In this document: positions 28,859-36,805 of the stretch, piece by piece
Numbering within the stretch: position 1 is the first letter of the stretch
How the letters are laid out: every line of letters starts with the position of its first letter
Assembly: GCF_014207185.1 (NCBI RefSeq)
Contig: NZ_JACHCP010000004.1
Location: 124,001-188,000 of the forward strand
Origin: Rhodanobacter sp. A1T4
Lineage (GTDB): Bacteria; Pseudomonadota; Gammaproteobacteria; Xanthomonadales; Rhodanobacteraceae
DNA length: 64,000 nucleotides
Reading direction: 5' to 3'
The notes under the pieces: model-generated
What the model was told of the DNA's origin: nothing
The model's input: only the letters and a program-made list of their open reading frames with translations
The model's database searches: none
Position numbers and translations under genes: made by a program

Positions 28859-28968
28859 CCGAGTTCGGACTGGCCGGGTTCATTATCCGGCGAGATATTG
28901 ATGCATCCGGCACCGGTCGTGTCGGGCGAGCGATCGGGTGTACAGACCCTGATGCAAGCGATTCGCGA

Positions 28969-29274
28969 TCAGCGCTTCAATCCGTCGAATTCCAGCGCTG
29001 CATCCAGCTTGCTGCGCAGGGCAGCCAGGCCATTGCTGAGCCGCTGTTCCTGGCCGTCGTGCTGCTTGCGCAACAGCAAAAATTCGTGCGCGACGCTGAC
29101 GGCGGTGAGCACGGCCAGTCGCTCGAAGCTGGGTGCTTTGGCGTTGGCGCGCAGTTCGCGCATCTTGCGATCGAGAAAGCTGGCCGCCTCGATCAGGCCC
29201 TCGCGCTCTTCCGGTTCGCAGGCAATCAGGAATTCGCGGTCAATCAGTCGCAGTGCGACCGGTTCAGTGCTCAT
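28969..29274 (-). CDS. zapA: Cell division protein ZapA
   Basis: ZapA is a 101-residue FtsZ-binding protein that bundles Z-ring filaments. It has the N-terminal beta-rich FtsZ-binding part (LRLIDREFLIACEPEEREGLIEAASFLDRKM) and a C-terminal coiled coil (FLLLRKQHDGQEQRLSNGLAALRSKL). Its position upstream of 6S RNA and fau, and its neighbour of the ZapB-like type, match the zapA locus of other gammaproteobacteria. Confidence 0.92.
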   Translation of the reverse strand: MSTEPVALRLIDREFLIACEPEEREGLIEAASFLDRKMRELRANAKAPSFERLAVLTAVSVAHEFLLLRKQHDGQEQRLSNGLAALRSKLDAALEFDGLKR

Positions 29275-29308
29275 AAGCTGCTCTCAATCCCCATTGCTCC
29301 AGACACAC

Positions 29309-29548
29309 TCAACCGTTGCTCTCCAGCGACTTCAGTCGCTGGATCATCGCCTCGACCCGGCCGCGCGCCTGCTCGTTGCGCGCCAGCAGGCCGGCACGCT
29401 CGCCGGACAACTGCTCCTGGCTGTGGCGCAGGCTGCGGTTTTCCTCGTGCAGGCGGCGCACCGTTTCCAGCAGCCGATCAAGCTGCTGGCTCAGTGCGGC
29501 CAACTCCTCGCGGACAGGGTCGGAACGGACGGGATCGGGTGTGCTCAT
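29309..29548 (-). CDS. ZapB-like small coiled-coil protein (TIGR02449 type)
   Basis: A 79-residue, almost entirely coiled-coil protein (REELAALSQQLDRLLETVRRL onward) of the kind found directly upstream of zapA in Xanthomonadales and Pseudomonas. By position and shape it is likely a Z-ring accessory similar to ZapB, though direct evidence is lacking. It precedes zapA by 34 bases and is divergent from ygfB. Confidence 0.85.
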   Translation of the reverse strand: MSTPDPVRSDPVREELAALSQQLDRLLETVRRLHEENRSLRHSQEQLSGERAGLLARNEQARGRVEAMIQRLKSLESNG

Positions 29549-29670
29549 GGTCGAAACTATAGCAGGAGGCTTGCTGGAAATTGGCGCCAGACAGCGTGCC
29601 TAACAGCAGGAATCCGTTGGCGGGCGGCGCCTGCATTAAACTGACAGGTATTCTTTGATGGAGCACCGCC

Positions 29671-30234
29671 ATGGCGGATACCGAACTGGTTGGTTACGAC
29701 GAACTCGACACGCTGACCATCAGCCTGCGGCTGGGCACCGAGGCCAGCGAATTGCACGGTTCGCTGTGCGGCTATCTGGCCGGTGGCGGGTTGCTGGGCA
29801 AGGTCGCGGTGCTGTCCGCACTGCAGCTCGATGGCGAGGCCACGCACCCCTCGGCCGACGATCAGGCGCTGCTGGATAGACTGGCCAGGCAGTGCGAAAC
29901 CGAACTGGCCGATCCCGAGTTGGGCTTCGAGCCGCTGCTGCCGGCGGACGACCGTCCGTTGACCGAACGCGCCGAGGCGATGGTCGACTGGTGCCGCGGT
30001 TTTCTCGGCGGCTTCGGTCTGGCCGGCACCAGCGCGCACGCGCAGCTGTCCGACGAGGCACAGGAAGTGTTGCGCGACCTGGGCACCATTGCCGCTTCGT
30101 CGTTCGACTTCGGCAACGAGGACGAAGACGAGGACGCGCTGATCGAAGTGCAGGAGTTCGTGCGCATCGGCGCCATGCTGTTGCATACCGAATGCACCGC
30201 GCACGGCAAATCGGTCAGCGGCACCTTGCATTGA
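29671..30234 (+). CDS. ygfB: UPF0149 family protein YgfB
   Basis: A 187-residue helical protein of the YecA/YgfB family: ELHGSLCGYLAGGG near the start, and WCRGFLGGFGLAG in the middle. The acidic NEDEDEDALIEVQEFVRIGAMLLH segment forms the C-terminal part. In Pseudomonas, YgfB has been linked to control of beta-lactam resistance genes; the molecular role in this organism is not known. It starts the ygfB-pepP pair, as in E. coli. Confidence 0.9.
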   Translation: MADTELVGYDELDTLTISLRLGTEASELHGSLCGYLAGGGLLGKVAVLSALQLDGEATHPSADDQALLDRLARQCETELADPELGFEPLLPADDRPLTERAEAMVDWCRGFLGGFGLAGTSAHAQLSDEAQEVLRDLGTIAASSFDFGNEDEDEDALIEVQEFVRIGAMLLHTECTAHGKSVSGTLH

Positions 30235-30290
30235 AGCCAAGCGCACCAAAACTCGCTGCCATTGGATCGGCCGGCTTCGGTGCTGGTGGT

Positions 30291-31616
30291 GTGAGTCTGG
30301 CCTCGCTCGCGATTACACCTGAAGAGTTCGCCAGCCGTCGCCGCCAGCTGATGCAGATGGCCGGCGACGATGCTGTGATGCTGGTGGCCGCGGCGCCCGA
30401 ACGCATGCGCAATGCGGACGCGGCGTGGCCATACCGGCAGGATTCGGATTTTCATTATCTGACCGGCTTTCCCGAGCCCGAGGCGGTGCTGGCCTTGCTG
30501 CCCGGTCGTCAACATGGCGAGGCGGTGCTGTTTTGTCGCGAGCGCGATCCGACACACGAGCGTTGGCACGGCGAGTCGATCGGCACGGATCGCGCGGTGG
30601 CCGAATTCGGCATGGACGACGCCTTTCCGATCGAGGACATCGACGACATCCTGCCCGGCATGATCGAGGGCCGTGCGCGCGTCTACTGCCATTTCGGCAG
30701 CGAGCCGGAATTCGATGCGCGCCTGCTGGGCTGGATGCGCCGACTGCGCCAGCTTCGCGGTGGTGGCGTGGTACCGAAGGAGTTCGTGGCGCTTGGGCAT
30801 CTGCTGCACGATTTGCGTCTGTACAAATCGCGCGCGGAATTGAAGCTGATGCGGGCATCGGCTTCGATCGCGGTGGACGCGCATCTGGCTGCGCTGCAGA
30901 TCGCCGTGTCCGGTCGGCGCGAATACGAAGTCGAGGCCGAGCTGCTCAGTGTGATGCGCAGTCGCGGCGCGGTATCGGCTTTCGCGCCGACTGTCGCCAG
31001 CGGCGTCAACGCCTGCGTGATGCATTACCAGAGCAACCGCGCAGCGCTGCGCGATGGCGAGCTGCTGCTGATCGATGCGGGCGCCGAACTGGATTGCTAT
31101 GCATCCGATATCAGCCGCACGTTTCCGATCGGTGGCCGCTACAGCCGCGAGCAGCGCGCGCTGTATGAAGTCGTACTGGCGGCGCAGCTGGCCGCGATCG
31201 ACGAAGTTCGCCCTGGCCATCCGTTTAATGCACCGCACGTTGCTGCTGTTCGCGTACTGGCCGAAGGCCTGTGCGAGCTGGGCCTGCTCAAGGGCAGCGC
31301 CGATGCGGCGATTGCCGACGAGAGCTACAAGCGATTCTTTCCGGCCAAGACCGGCCACTGGCTGGGCATGGACGTGCACGATGTCGGCGACTATCGCGTC
31401 GGCGGCGAATCGCGCGTGCTGGAGCCTGACATGGTGCTCACTGTCGAACCCGGCCTCTACATACCGCCGGATGATCGCTCGGTCGCCGAGCGCTGGCGTG
31501 GCATCGGTATTCGCATCGAGGACGATGTGGCGGTGACACGCGATGGCAACGAAGTGCTGACCGAACGCATGCCAAAAGAGGCCGAGGCGATCGAGGCCCT
31601 GCTGGCGGCGCGCTGA
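30291..31616 (+). CDS. pepP: Xaa-Pro aminopeptidase P
   Basis: PepP removes N-terminal residues that precede proline. The 441-residue chain from the GTG at 30291 equals E. coli PepP in length. Metal-binding residues are in LLIDAGAELDCYASDISRTF (two Asp), GHWLGMDVHDVGDY (His), VLTVEPGLYI (Glu) and GIGIRIEDDV (Glu), giving a dimanganese site. A TTG at 30231 overlapping the ygfB stop would add 20 residues with no homology. ubiH and ubiI, the usual next genes in enterobacteria, are not here. Confidence 0.93.
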   Translation: MSLASLAITPEEFASRRRQLMQMAGDDAVMLVAAAPERMRNADAAWPYRQDSDFHYLTGFPEPEAVLALLPGRQHGEAVLFCRERDPTHERWHGESIGTDRAVAEFGMDDAFPIEDIDDILPGMIEGRARVYCHFGSEPEFDARLLGWMRRLRQLRGGGVVPKEFVALGHLLHDLRLYKSRAELKLMRASASIAVDAHLAALQIAVSGRREYEVEAELLSVMRSRGAVSAFAPTVASGVNACVMHYQSNRAALRDGELLLIDAGAELDCYASDISRTFPIGGRYSREQRALYEVVLAAQLAAIDEVRPGHPFNAPHVAAVRVLAEGLCELGLLKGSADAAIADESYKRFFPAKTGHWLGMDVHDVGDYRVGGESRVLEPDMVLTVEPGLYIPPDDRSVAERWRGIGIRIEDDVAVTRDGNEVLTERMPKEAEAIEALLAAR

Positions 31617-31629
31617 GTTTTCGCGGTCG

Positions 31630-31770
31630 TCAGCTCAACTCATCCGGTAACTGGTAATCGTCGCGCAGGCGATTGGCTTCATCGCTGGCGTTCACCTCGA
31701 ACCACATCGCGTTGAGGATGGCGAAGGCGCAGGCCAGGCCGAGTCCGAGTATCCAGGCGAAATACCACAT
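31630..31770 (-). CDS. cydX: Cytochrome bd oxidase small subunit CydX
   Basis: A 46-codon ORF 39 bases after cydB begins MWYFAWILGLGLACAFAILN, a single transmembrane helix of the CydX/YbgT family, and ends in the charged tail NRLRDDYQLPDELS. CydX stabilises the haems of the CydAB oxidase; E. coli CydX has 37 residues. It is the last gene of cydP-cydA-cydB-cydX and easily missed by length cut-offs. Confidence 0.92.
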   Translation of the reverse strand: MWYFAWILGLGLACAFAILNAMWFEVNASDEANRLRDDYQLPDELS

Positions 31771-31809
31771 GTTGTTCAATCTCCGGTGATTGGATGGGGG
31801 AGGCAGCGT

Positions 31810-32940
31810 TCAATAGCCGCCGTGCGCCGCGCGTATCTGTGCCAATGTGACGCGGCCGCGCATCACGCGATAGACCCAGCTGGTGTAGATGATGACGATC
31901 GGCAGAAACAGCGCCGTTGCTCCCAGCATCAGTGACAGCGTGCCGTGACTGGACGAGGCGTCCCACACGGTGAGGCTGGAGCGTGGGTCGAGGCTGGACG
32001 GCATCAGAAACGGAAACAGCGCAAAACCTGCCGAAGCGATGGTGCTACCCACCATCAGGCTGCTGGCGATAAAGCCCGCCACGCTGCGTCGGCCGACCAG
32101 CAGCTGCACGCCGATGGCCGAGGCAAACGCCAGTGCGGGTGCGATCCAGAACAGTGGGTACTGCAGGTAGCTGGCGAACCACGTGCCACCCAGTGCCACC
32201 TGCTTGAACAACGGGTTGGAAACGCCTTCGACGAGCGCGGCACCACTGATGGCGTAGCCCGGAATGCGGTAGCCCAGCCAGATGCCGGCCGTGACATACA
32301 GCACCGCGTAGATCAGCGTCAGCCAGCGCGCCATTTTCACCGCGCGTGCCGCAAGCACTTCATCGGCTTTCAGTGCGGCCCAGCAGGCACCATGGGCCAG
32401 CAGCATGCTCAGCGATACCAGCCCGGCGAGCAGAGCAAACGGATGCAGCAGATCGAACAGGCCGCCCTGCCAGGTCATGCGCAAGTCGTCGTCGAAACGG
32501 AACGGCAGACCAAGAAACAGGTTGCCGAAGGCGACGCCGGAAATCAGCATCACCACCACGCCCGATGCGACCAGCACCCAGTCCCACAGGCTGGCCCAGC
32601 GCGGGTCGTGCACCTTGCCGCGAAAGTTGAAGCCGACCGGGCGCAGGATGAAACCCAGCAGCACCAGGAAAATGGCCAGATACATGCCGGAAAACGACAC
32701 CGCATAAAGCATCGGCCATGCGGCGAAGGTGGCGCCGCCGGCGAGGATGAACCAGACCTGGTTGCCCTCCCAGGTTGCTTCGATGCCTTCGATCAGCACC
32801 AGCCGTTCCTCATTGTTTCGACCGAGCACTTTCAACAGGCCGGCGACCCCGAAATCGAAGCCGTCCATGATGGCGAAACCGATGAAGAGTGTGCCGAGCA
32901 GGGCCCACCAGATCACGCGCAACGTAGCGTAGTCGAACAT
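31810..32940 (-). CDS. cydB: Cytochrome d ubiquinol oxidase subunit II
   Basis: CydB is the second membrane subunit of the high-affinity bd quinol oxidase. It has 376 residues and about eight to nine hydrophobic helices. The start [31 protein letters not shown] and the motif [19 protein letters not shown] are characteristic. The ATG at 32940 lies 10 bases after the cydA stop; the frame to 33003 lies inside cydA. The oxidase supports growth at low oxygen and resists cyanide and nitric oxide. Confidence 0.95.
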   Translation of the reverse strand: MFDYATLRVIWWALLGTLFIGFAIMDGFDFGVAGLLKVLGRNNEERLVLIEGIEATWEGNQVWFILAGGATFAAWPMLYAVSFSGMYLAIFLVLLGFILRPVGFNFRGKVHDPRWASLWDWVLVASGVVVMLISGVAFGNLFLGLPFRFDDDLRMTWQGGLFDLLHPFALLAGLVSLSMLLAHGACWAALKADEVLAARAVKMARWLTLIYAVLYVTAGIWLGYRIPGYAISGAALVEGVSNPLFKQVALGGTWFASYLQYPLFWIAPALAFASAIGVQLLVGRRSVAGFIASSLMVGSTIASAGFALFPFLMPSSLDPRSSLTVWDASSSHGTLSLMLGATALFLPIVIIYTSWVYRVMRGRVTLAQIRAAHGGY

Positions 32941-32950
32941 GGCGAAATCC

Positions 32951-34516
32951 TCAGTGACCAGCGGTAGCGATGGTGCCGTTGTGTGGCCAGATACCCAGGC
33001 CATCCGGTCCCTTGCGGGTGAATTTCAGCATCAGCCACACGTCGACGATGGCCAGCGCGGTATAGAACAGCACGAAGCCACCGATCGAGGTGAGCACCTG
33101 ACCCGAGCTTACTGACGACACGCCAAGCGCTGTCGGCAGCACACCCTCGATCGCCCATGGTTGGCGGCCATACTCGGCCACGATCCAGCCCATTTCGATC
33201 GCCAGCCACGGCAGCGGCAGGCTCCATAGTGCGAGTTTCAGAAACCAGCGGTGCTTAGTGAGTTCGCGCTTGCTCGCTTTCCAGAACGCCAGGGCAAACA
33301 GCGCGATGAAATAGATGCCGCAGCCGACCATGATGCGGAACGCCCAGAACAGCACGGGTACGTTGGGTATCGTGCTGTCGGCGGCTTTCTGGATATCCGC
33401 CGGTGTCGCCTTGCGCGGATCGTCCACGTAGCGCTTGAGCAGCAGGGCGTAGCCCATGTCCTGATCATGCGCCGCCAGTGTCGCCTGGGCCTGCGTGTTG
33501 TTCTTGTCCTGGCGCAGCATCAACATGGCGTCGTAGGCCTTCACGCCTTCGCCGATGCGGCCCTTGGCGGTGTCCACCAGTTCGGCGATGCCGGGCATAG
33601 TCTCGTCGGTGGAGTGCGTGCCGATCAGGCCCATCACCCAGGGAATTCTCACCGCCAGATGCGTGGTGCGTTCCTGCACGTCGGGCAGGCCGAACAGGGT
33701 GAACGGCGCGGGTGCCGGTTCGGTGTGCCACATCGCCTCAATCGCGGCCAGTTTCATCTTCTGGTTCTGCGACACGGTGTAACCGGAGGTATCGCCCAAC
33801 ACCACCACCGATAGTGCCGCCGCCAGACCGAAGCTGGCTGCCACCGTCATCGAGCGTTTGGCGAAATCCACATTGCGCCCGCGCAGCAGATACCACGCGC
33901 TGATCGACAGCACGAACATCGAGCCCAGCACATAGCCACCGCTCACCGTGTGCACGAACTTGGCCTGCGCCACCGGATTGAACACCACATCGCTGAACGA
34001 GGTGACTTCCATGCGCATGGTCTGTGCGTTGAACGCCGCGCCCACCGGATGCTGCATCCACGCATTGGCGATCAGGATCCACACGGCCGACAGGCTCGTA
34101 GCCAAGGCAAGAAAGCAGGTCACCAGCAGATGCTTGACCCGCGAGATGCGATCCCAGCCCATGAAGAACACGCCAACCAGGGTGCCCTCCAGGAAGAACG
34201 CCATCAGCCCCTCGATCGCCAGTGGTGCGCCGAAGATGTCGCCGACGTAATGCGAGTAGTACGCCCAGTTCATGCCGAACTGGAATTCCATGGTGACGCC
34301 GGTGGCCACACCCATCGCGAAATTGATGCCGAACAGCACCCCCCAGAACTGCACCATGCGCTTCCATACCTCGCGCCCGGTCATTACGTAGACCGCTTCC
34401 ATCACCGCCAGCATCCAGACCAGTCCCAGCGTCAAAGGCACAAACAAAAAGTGGTATAGCGCGGTCATCGCGAACTGCAGACGCGACAGCGTGACGACAT
34501 CGGTATCGATGATCAT
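32951..34516 (-). CDS. cydA: Cytochrome d ubiquinol oxidase subunit I
   Basis: CydA carries all three haems and the quinol site. The 521-residue length and a long Q-loop (about residues 250-380) place it in the E. coli-like L subfamily. Visible are the N-terminal haem helix [22 protein letters not shown], with a haem-ligand His, and the conserved [18 protein letters not shown]. The ATG at 34516 overlaps the cydP stop (ATGA). Upstream in-frame sequence belongs to cydP read in another frame. Confidence 0.96.
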   Translation of the reverse strand: MIIDTDVVTLSRLQFAMTALYHFLFVPLTLGLVWMLAVMEAVYVMTGREVWKRMVQFWGVLFGINFAMGVATGVTMEFQFGMNWAYYSHYVGDIFGAPLAIEGLMAFFLEGTLVGVFFMGWDRISRVKHLLVTCFLALATSLSAVWILIANAWMQHPVGAAFNAQTMRMEVTSFSDVVFNPVAQAKFVHTVSGGYVLGSMFVLSISAWYLLRGRNVDFAKRSMTVAASFGLAAALSVVVLGDTSGYTVSQNQKMKLAAIEAMWHTEPAPAPFTLFGLPDVQERTTHLAVRIPWVMGLIGTHSTDETMPGIAELVDTAKGRIGEGVKAYDAMLMLRQDKNNTQAQATLAAHDQDMGYALLLKRYVDDPRKATPADIQKAADSTIPNVPVLFWAFRIMVGCGIYFIALFALAFWKASKRELTKHRWFLKLALWSLPLPWLAIEMGWIVAEYGRQPWAIEGVLPTALGVSSVSSGQVLTSIGGFVLFYTALAIVDVWLMLKFTRKGPDGLGIWPHNGTIATAGH

Positions 34517-34728
34517 GGATGCGTTTCCGGATGAGCTGAGGATGGTGCTAGCCGACGAGCGATCGCATCGGCGCTTGCATCGGGTTTGGGGTGGGGTGCA
34601 AACAGCAGCCACCAGATCAGCATCAGAAAGGCGATCTTGGCGAAGATGACAAGCACCAGCTCAAGGGCCAGGCGACGCAACGGCCGTCGTGATGCGTGGT
34701 GCGAGAAGCTGGATGGAGACACGTTCAA
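34513..34728 (-). CDS. cydP: Cytochrome bd oxidase-associated small protein CydP
   Basis: A 71-residue protein with a basic N-terminus (HHASRRPLRRLALE) and one transmembrane helix (LVLVIFAKIAFLMLIWWLLF), located just before cydA with a 4-base overlap. This is the form and place of CydP in Xanthomonadales and related bacteria, thought to assist the oxidase. The start is TTG 34728 or GTG 34722; an AAGGGG ribosome site lies upstream. It leads the cydPABX operon. Confidence 0.85.
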   Translation of the reverse strand: MNVSPSSFSHHASRRPLRRLALELVLVIFAKIAFLMLIWWLLFAPHPKPDASADAIARRLAPSSAHPETHP

Positions 34729-34762
34729 ACGGCAGGACCCCTTGCGAGCACCTGCCGTCAGA

Positions 34763-34780
34763 TTACGCCGATCGGCGTAA
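34763..34780. promoter_or_regulatory. Perfect 18-bp palindrome upstream of the cyd operon
   Basis: TTACGCCGATCGGCGTAA is a fully symmetric palindrome 35 bases upstream of the cydP start. It is a good candidate for a regulator-binding site controlling the oxidase genes. It does not match FNR/ANR or Clp consensus sites. Confidence 0.5.
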
Positions 34781-34969
34781 AACTATCAGCCTCATTTCGC
34801 TCGGGCCAAGGACCGGCATGTGATGCACTTGTCGATCTCGGGCGTACAGCGCAGGCGGGCGCTCGTCCGTGCACGGGAAGTGTGGCTGAAAGCCGCAGGG
34901 GTGTCGTCGTCGCCGACGAAGCTCTGCGTCGGCATGGCGACACAGAGTATCGACGCTTGCGATGAAATA

Positions 34970-36292
34970 TCAGCTTAGCCGAGCAAACGCGTCCCGCGTG
35001 AGGTTTTCCGGCACGCCGTCGGTGCACACCACGTCGTCTTCGATGCGAATACCGCCATACTGGCGGAAGGCATCGACCCTGGCCCAGTTAATGTCGGCTG
35101 ATACTGGCTTGTCGCGCAGTTCGGCCAGCAGCATGTCGATGAAGTACAGTCCCGGTTCAATGGTGACTACCATGCTCGGCTCAAGTGCGCGAGTCATGCG
35201 CAGGTATGGATGGCCGTCTGGACGGCTAATCGTGCCGCCACGTTCATTCTGCTGGAAGCCGGCTACATCGTGAACCTGCAGGCCGATCGGGTGACCCAGG
35301 CCGTGCGGTAGAAACGCGCTAGTGACGCCCGAGGTGACGGCGCTCTCGGCGCTCATTCGAATAAAACCGTGCTCGCGCAGCACCTCGGCCAGCATGTGGT
35401 GTGCATGGATGTGCAGCTCGGGATAACTCTGGCCGGCGCGCACCTTGGCAACGAAGCCCTGCTGAGCCGCGTCGACGCTGTCGATCAGCGCCTGGAATTC
35501 GCTGACATTTGCGCCGGCATAGGTACGGGTGATGTCGCTGGCATAACCGGCGGCACTGGCACCGGCGTCGATCAGGAACGAGCGGCTTTGTGCTGGCGGC
35601 GTGCGATCAAAGTTCGTGTAGTGCAATACCGCGCCATGTTCGTTGAGCGCGACGATGCTGGCGTAGGGCAACTCGGCATCGTTCTGGCGTGCTGCCGCGA
35701 GGTAGGCCATATGGATGCCGAATTCGCTCTCGCCGGCGCGGAAGGCCTGCTCGGCGGCATGGTGCGCACGCGTGCCAAGGCGACTGGCTTCACGCATCAG
35801 CTCAAGCTCGTACGGTGTCTTGTAGCTGCGGTACCAGTGCAGATAATCGAGCAGGACTTGCGGATTATTCGCCTCGACACTATCCATCGCCGCGTAGCCG
35901 GCAGCGATGACTGCACGCTGGCCGCTCGGTAATTGCGCGACCGCTTCGGCAGCAGTGCGCACGATGACGATATCGAAATACTCGATCCAGTAACCCTGCG
36001 GGACATCTGGTACCACGTGCCAGTAATCGCGTGGCTGCAGAAAGATCAGTTTCGGCTTGCTGCCTGGCGTGTAGACGATCCAGCTACCCGGCGCGTCGGT
36101 CAGCGGCAGCCAGTGCTTGAAGTGTGGGCTGGCGACGAACGGTTGATCCTGATCGTCCAGAAACTTGCGCAGCGGCATGCCGGCAGCAATCAGCAGATGG
36201 TCGAAATCGGCGAGTGCGAGCGCCTTGTCGGCGCGTTCGCGCAGCGTGTTCAGATGGTCTGGATAAAGCGAGGCGAGGCTTGAAGCGGGCAT
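34970..36292 (-). CDS. pepQ: Xaa-Pro dipeptidase PepQ
   Basis: PepQ splits Xaa-Pro dipeptides and belongs to the pita-bread metallopeptidases. The 440 residues include the metal ligands in FLIDAGASAAGYASDITRTY, FLPHGLGHPIGLQVHDV, VVTIEPGLYF and GGIRIEDDV. The larger N-terminal domain and the overall length match PepQ rather than PepP. It is transcribed alone; the upstream gap of about 150 bases on the minus strand carries no gene. Confidence 0.93.
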   Translation of the reverse strand: MPASSLASLYPDHLNTLRERADKALALADFDHLLIAAGMPLRKFLDDQDQPFVASPHFKHWLPLTDAPGSWIVYTPGSKPKLIFLQPRDYWHVVPDVPQGYWIEYFDIVIVRTAAEAVAQLPSGQRAVIAAGYAAMDSVEANNPQVLLDYLHWYRSYKTPYELELMREASRLGTRAHHAAEQAFRAGESEFGIHMAYLAAARQNDAELPYASIVALNEHGAVLHYTNFDRTPPAQSRSFLIDAGASAAGYASDITRTYAGANVSEFQALIDSVDAAQQGFVAKVRAGQSYPELHIHAHHMLAEVLREHGFIRMSAESAVTSGVTSAFLPHGLGHPIGLQVHDVAGFQQNERGGTISRPDGHPYLRMTRALEPSMVVTIEPGLYFIDMLLAELRDKPVSADINWARVDAFRQYGGIRIEDDVVCTDGVPENLTRDAFARLS

Positions 36293-36445
36293 GCATATTC
36301 CTGCGGATGAGCGGCGGCGTGTGGGCCACTTCGCGCGGCGTGATCGGGACGCCGGACAACGCCTCAGTGGCGGAAAAGGCCAATCATACGGCCATAAAGA
36401 AGGCGCGCACGATTGCGTGCCTTGGACCCAGCCGCCAGCTGGCGG

Positions 36446-36805
36446 TCAGTTTTTATCGAGCCAGCTGTGCAACCGCTCGGCGTCGGTATCGCTGATGGCG
36501 ACGATCCGATAGCCGGCCCAGACCTGACCGGGACTGGCTGCGTGATCATGCCATTGCTCCTGGATGCCAACCTCGATCAGCGATGAGGCGCCTAGCTCCT
36601 GGCCTGGTTCGGGCAGCGGTAGCCTGATCTGAAAGAGCGCTTCGCTGCGCGGGGTCTGCGCGCTGATCAGCAGCATGCCGTTGCTGGAGAGATTGCCTAC
36701 GTAACCGATCATCCGGCCGCTGATGACATCGGTCACCTGCGCAGGGAAGGGAACGCGTTTGCGTTCGATGCGGCGCTTTTCGCCAGAGTGGTCTCGCAAG
36801 TTCAT
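36446..36805 (-). CDS. PilZ domain protein
   Basis: A 119-residue single PilZ domain. The cyclic di-GMP binding signature is met by RRIERKRVPFPA (RxxxR) and by the later SSNGMLLIS (D/N-x-S-x-x-G type). It ends about at the domain boundary. The start ATG overlaps the stop of the DUF1631 gene by 4 bases, so the two proteins are made together and may act together. A perfect palindrome CCGCCAGCTGGCGG follows its stop codon. Confidence 0.88.
   Translation of the reverse strand: MNLRDHSGEKRRIERKRVPFPAQVTDVISGRMIGYVGNLSSNGMLLISAQTPRSEALFQIRLPLPEPGQELGASSLIEVGIQEQWHDHAASPGQVWAGYRIVAISDTDAERLHSWLDKN

Noticed and set aside
29892..30290. Extended pepP start overlapping ygfB
   Set aside because: The sequence is ygfB out of frame; the GTG at 30291 gives exactly the usual length.
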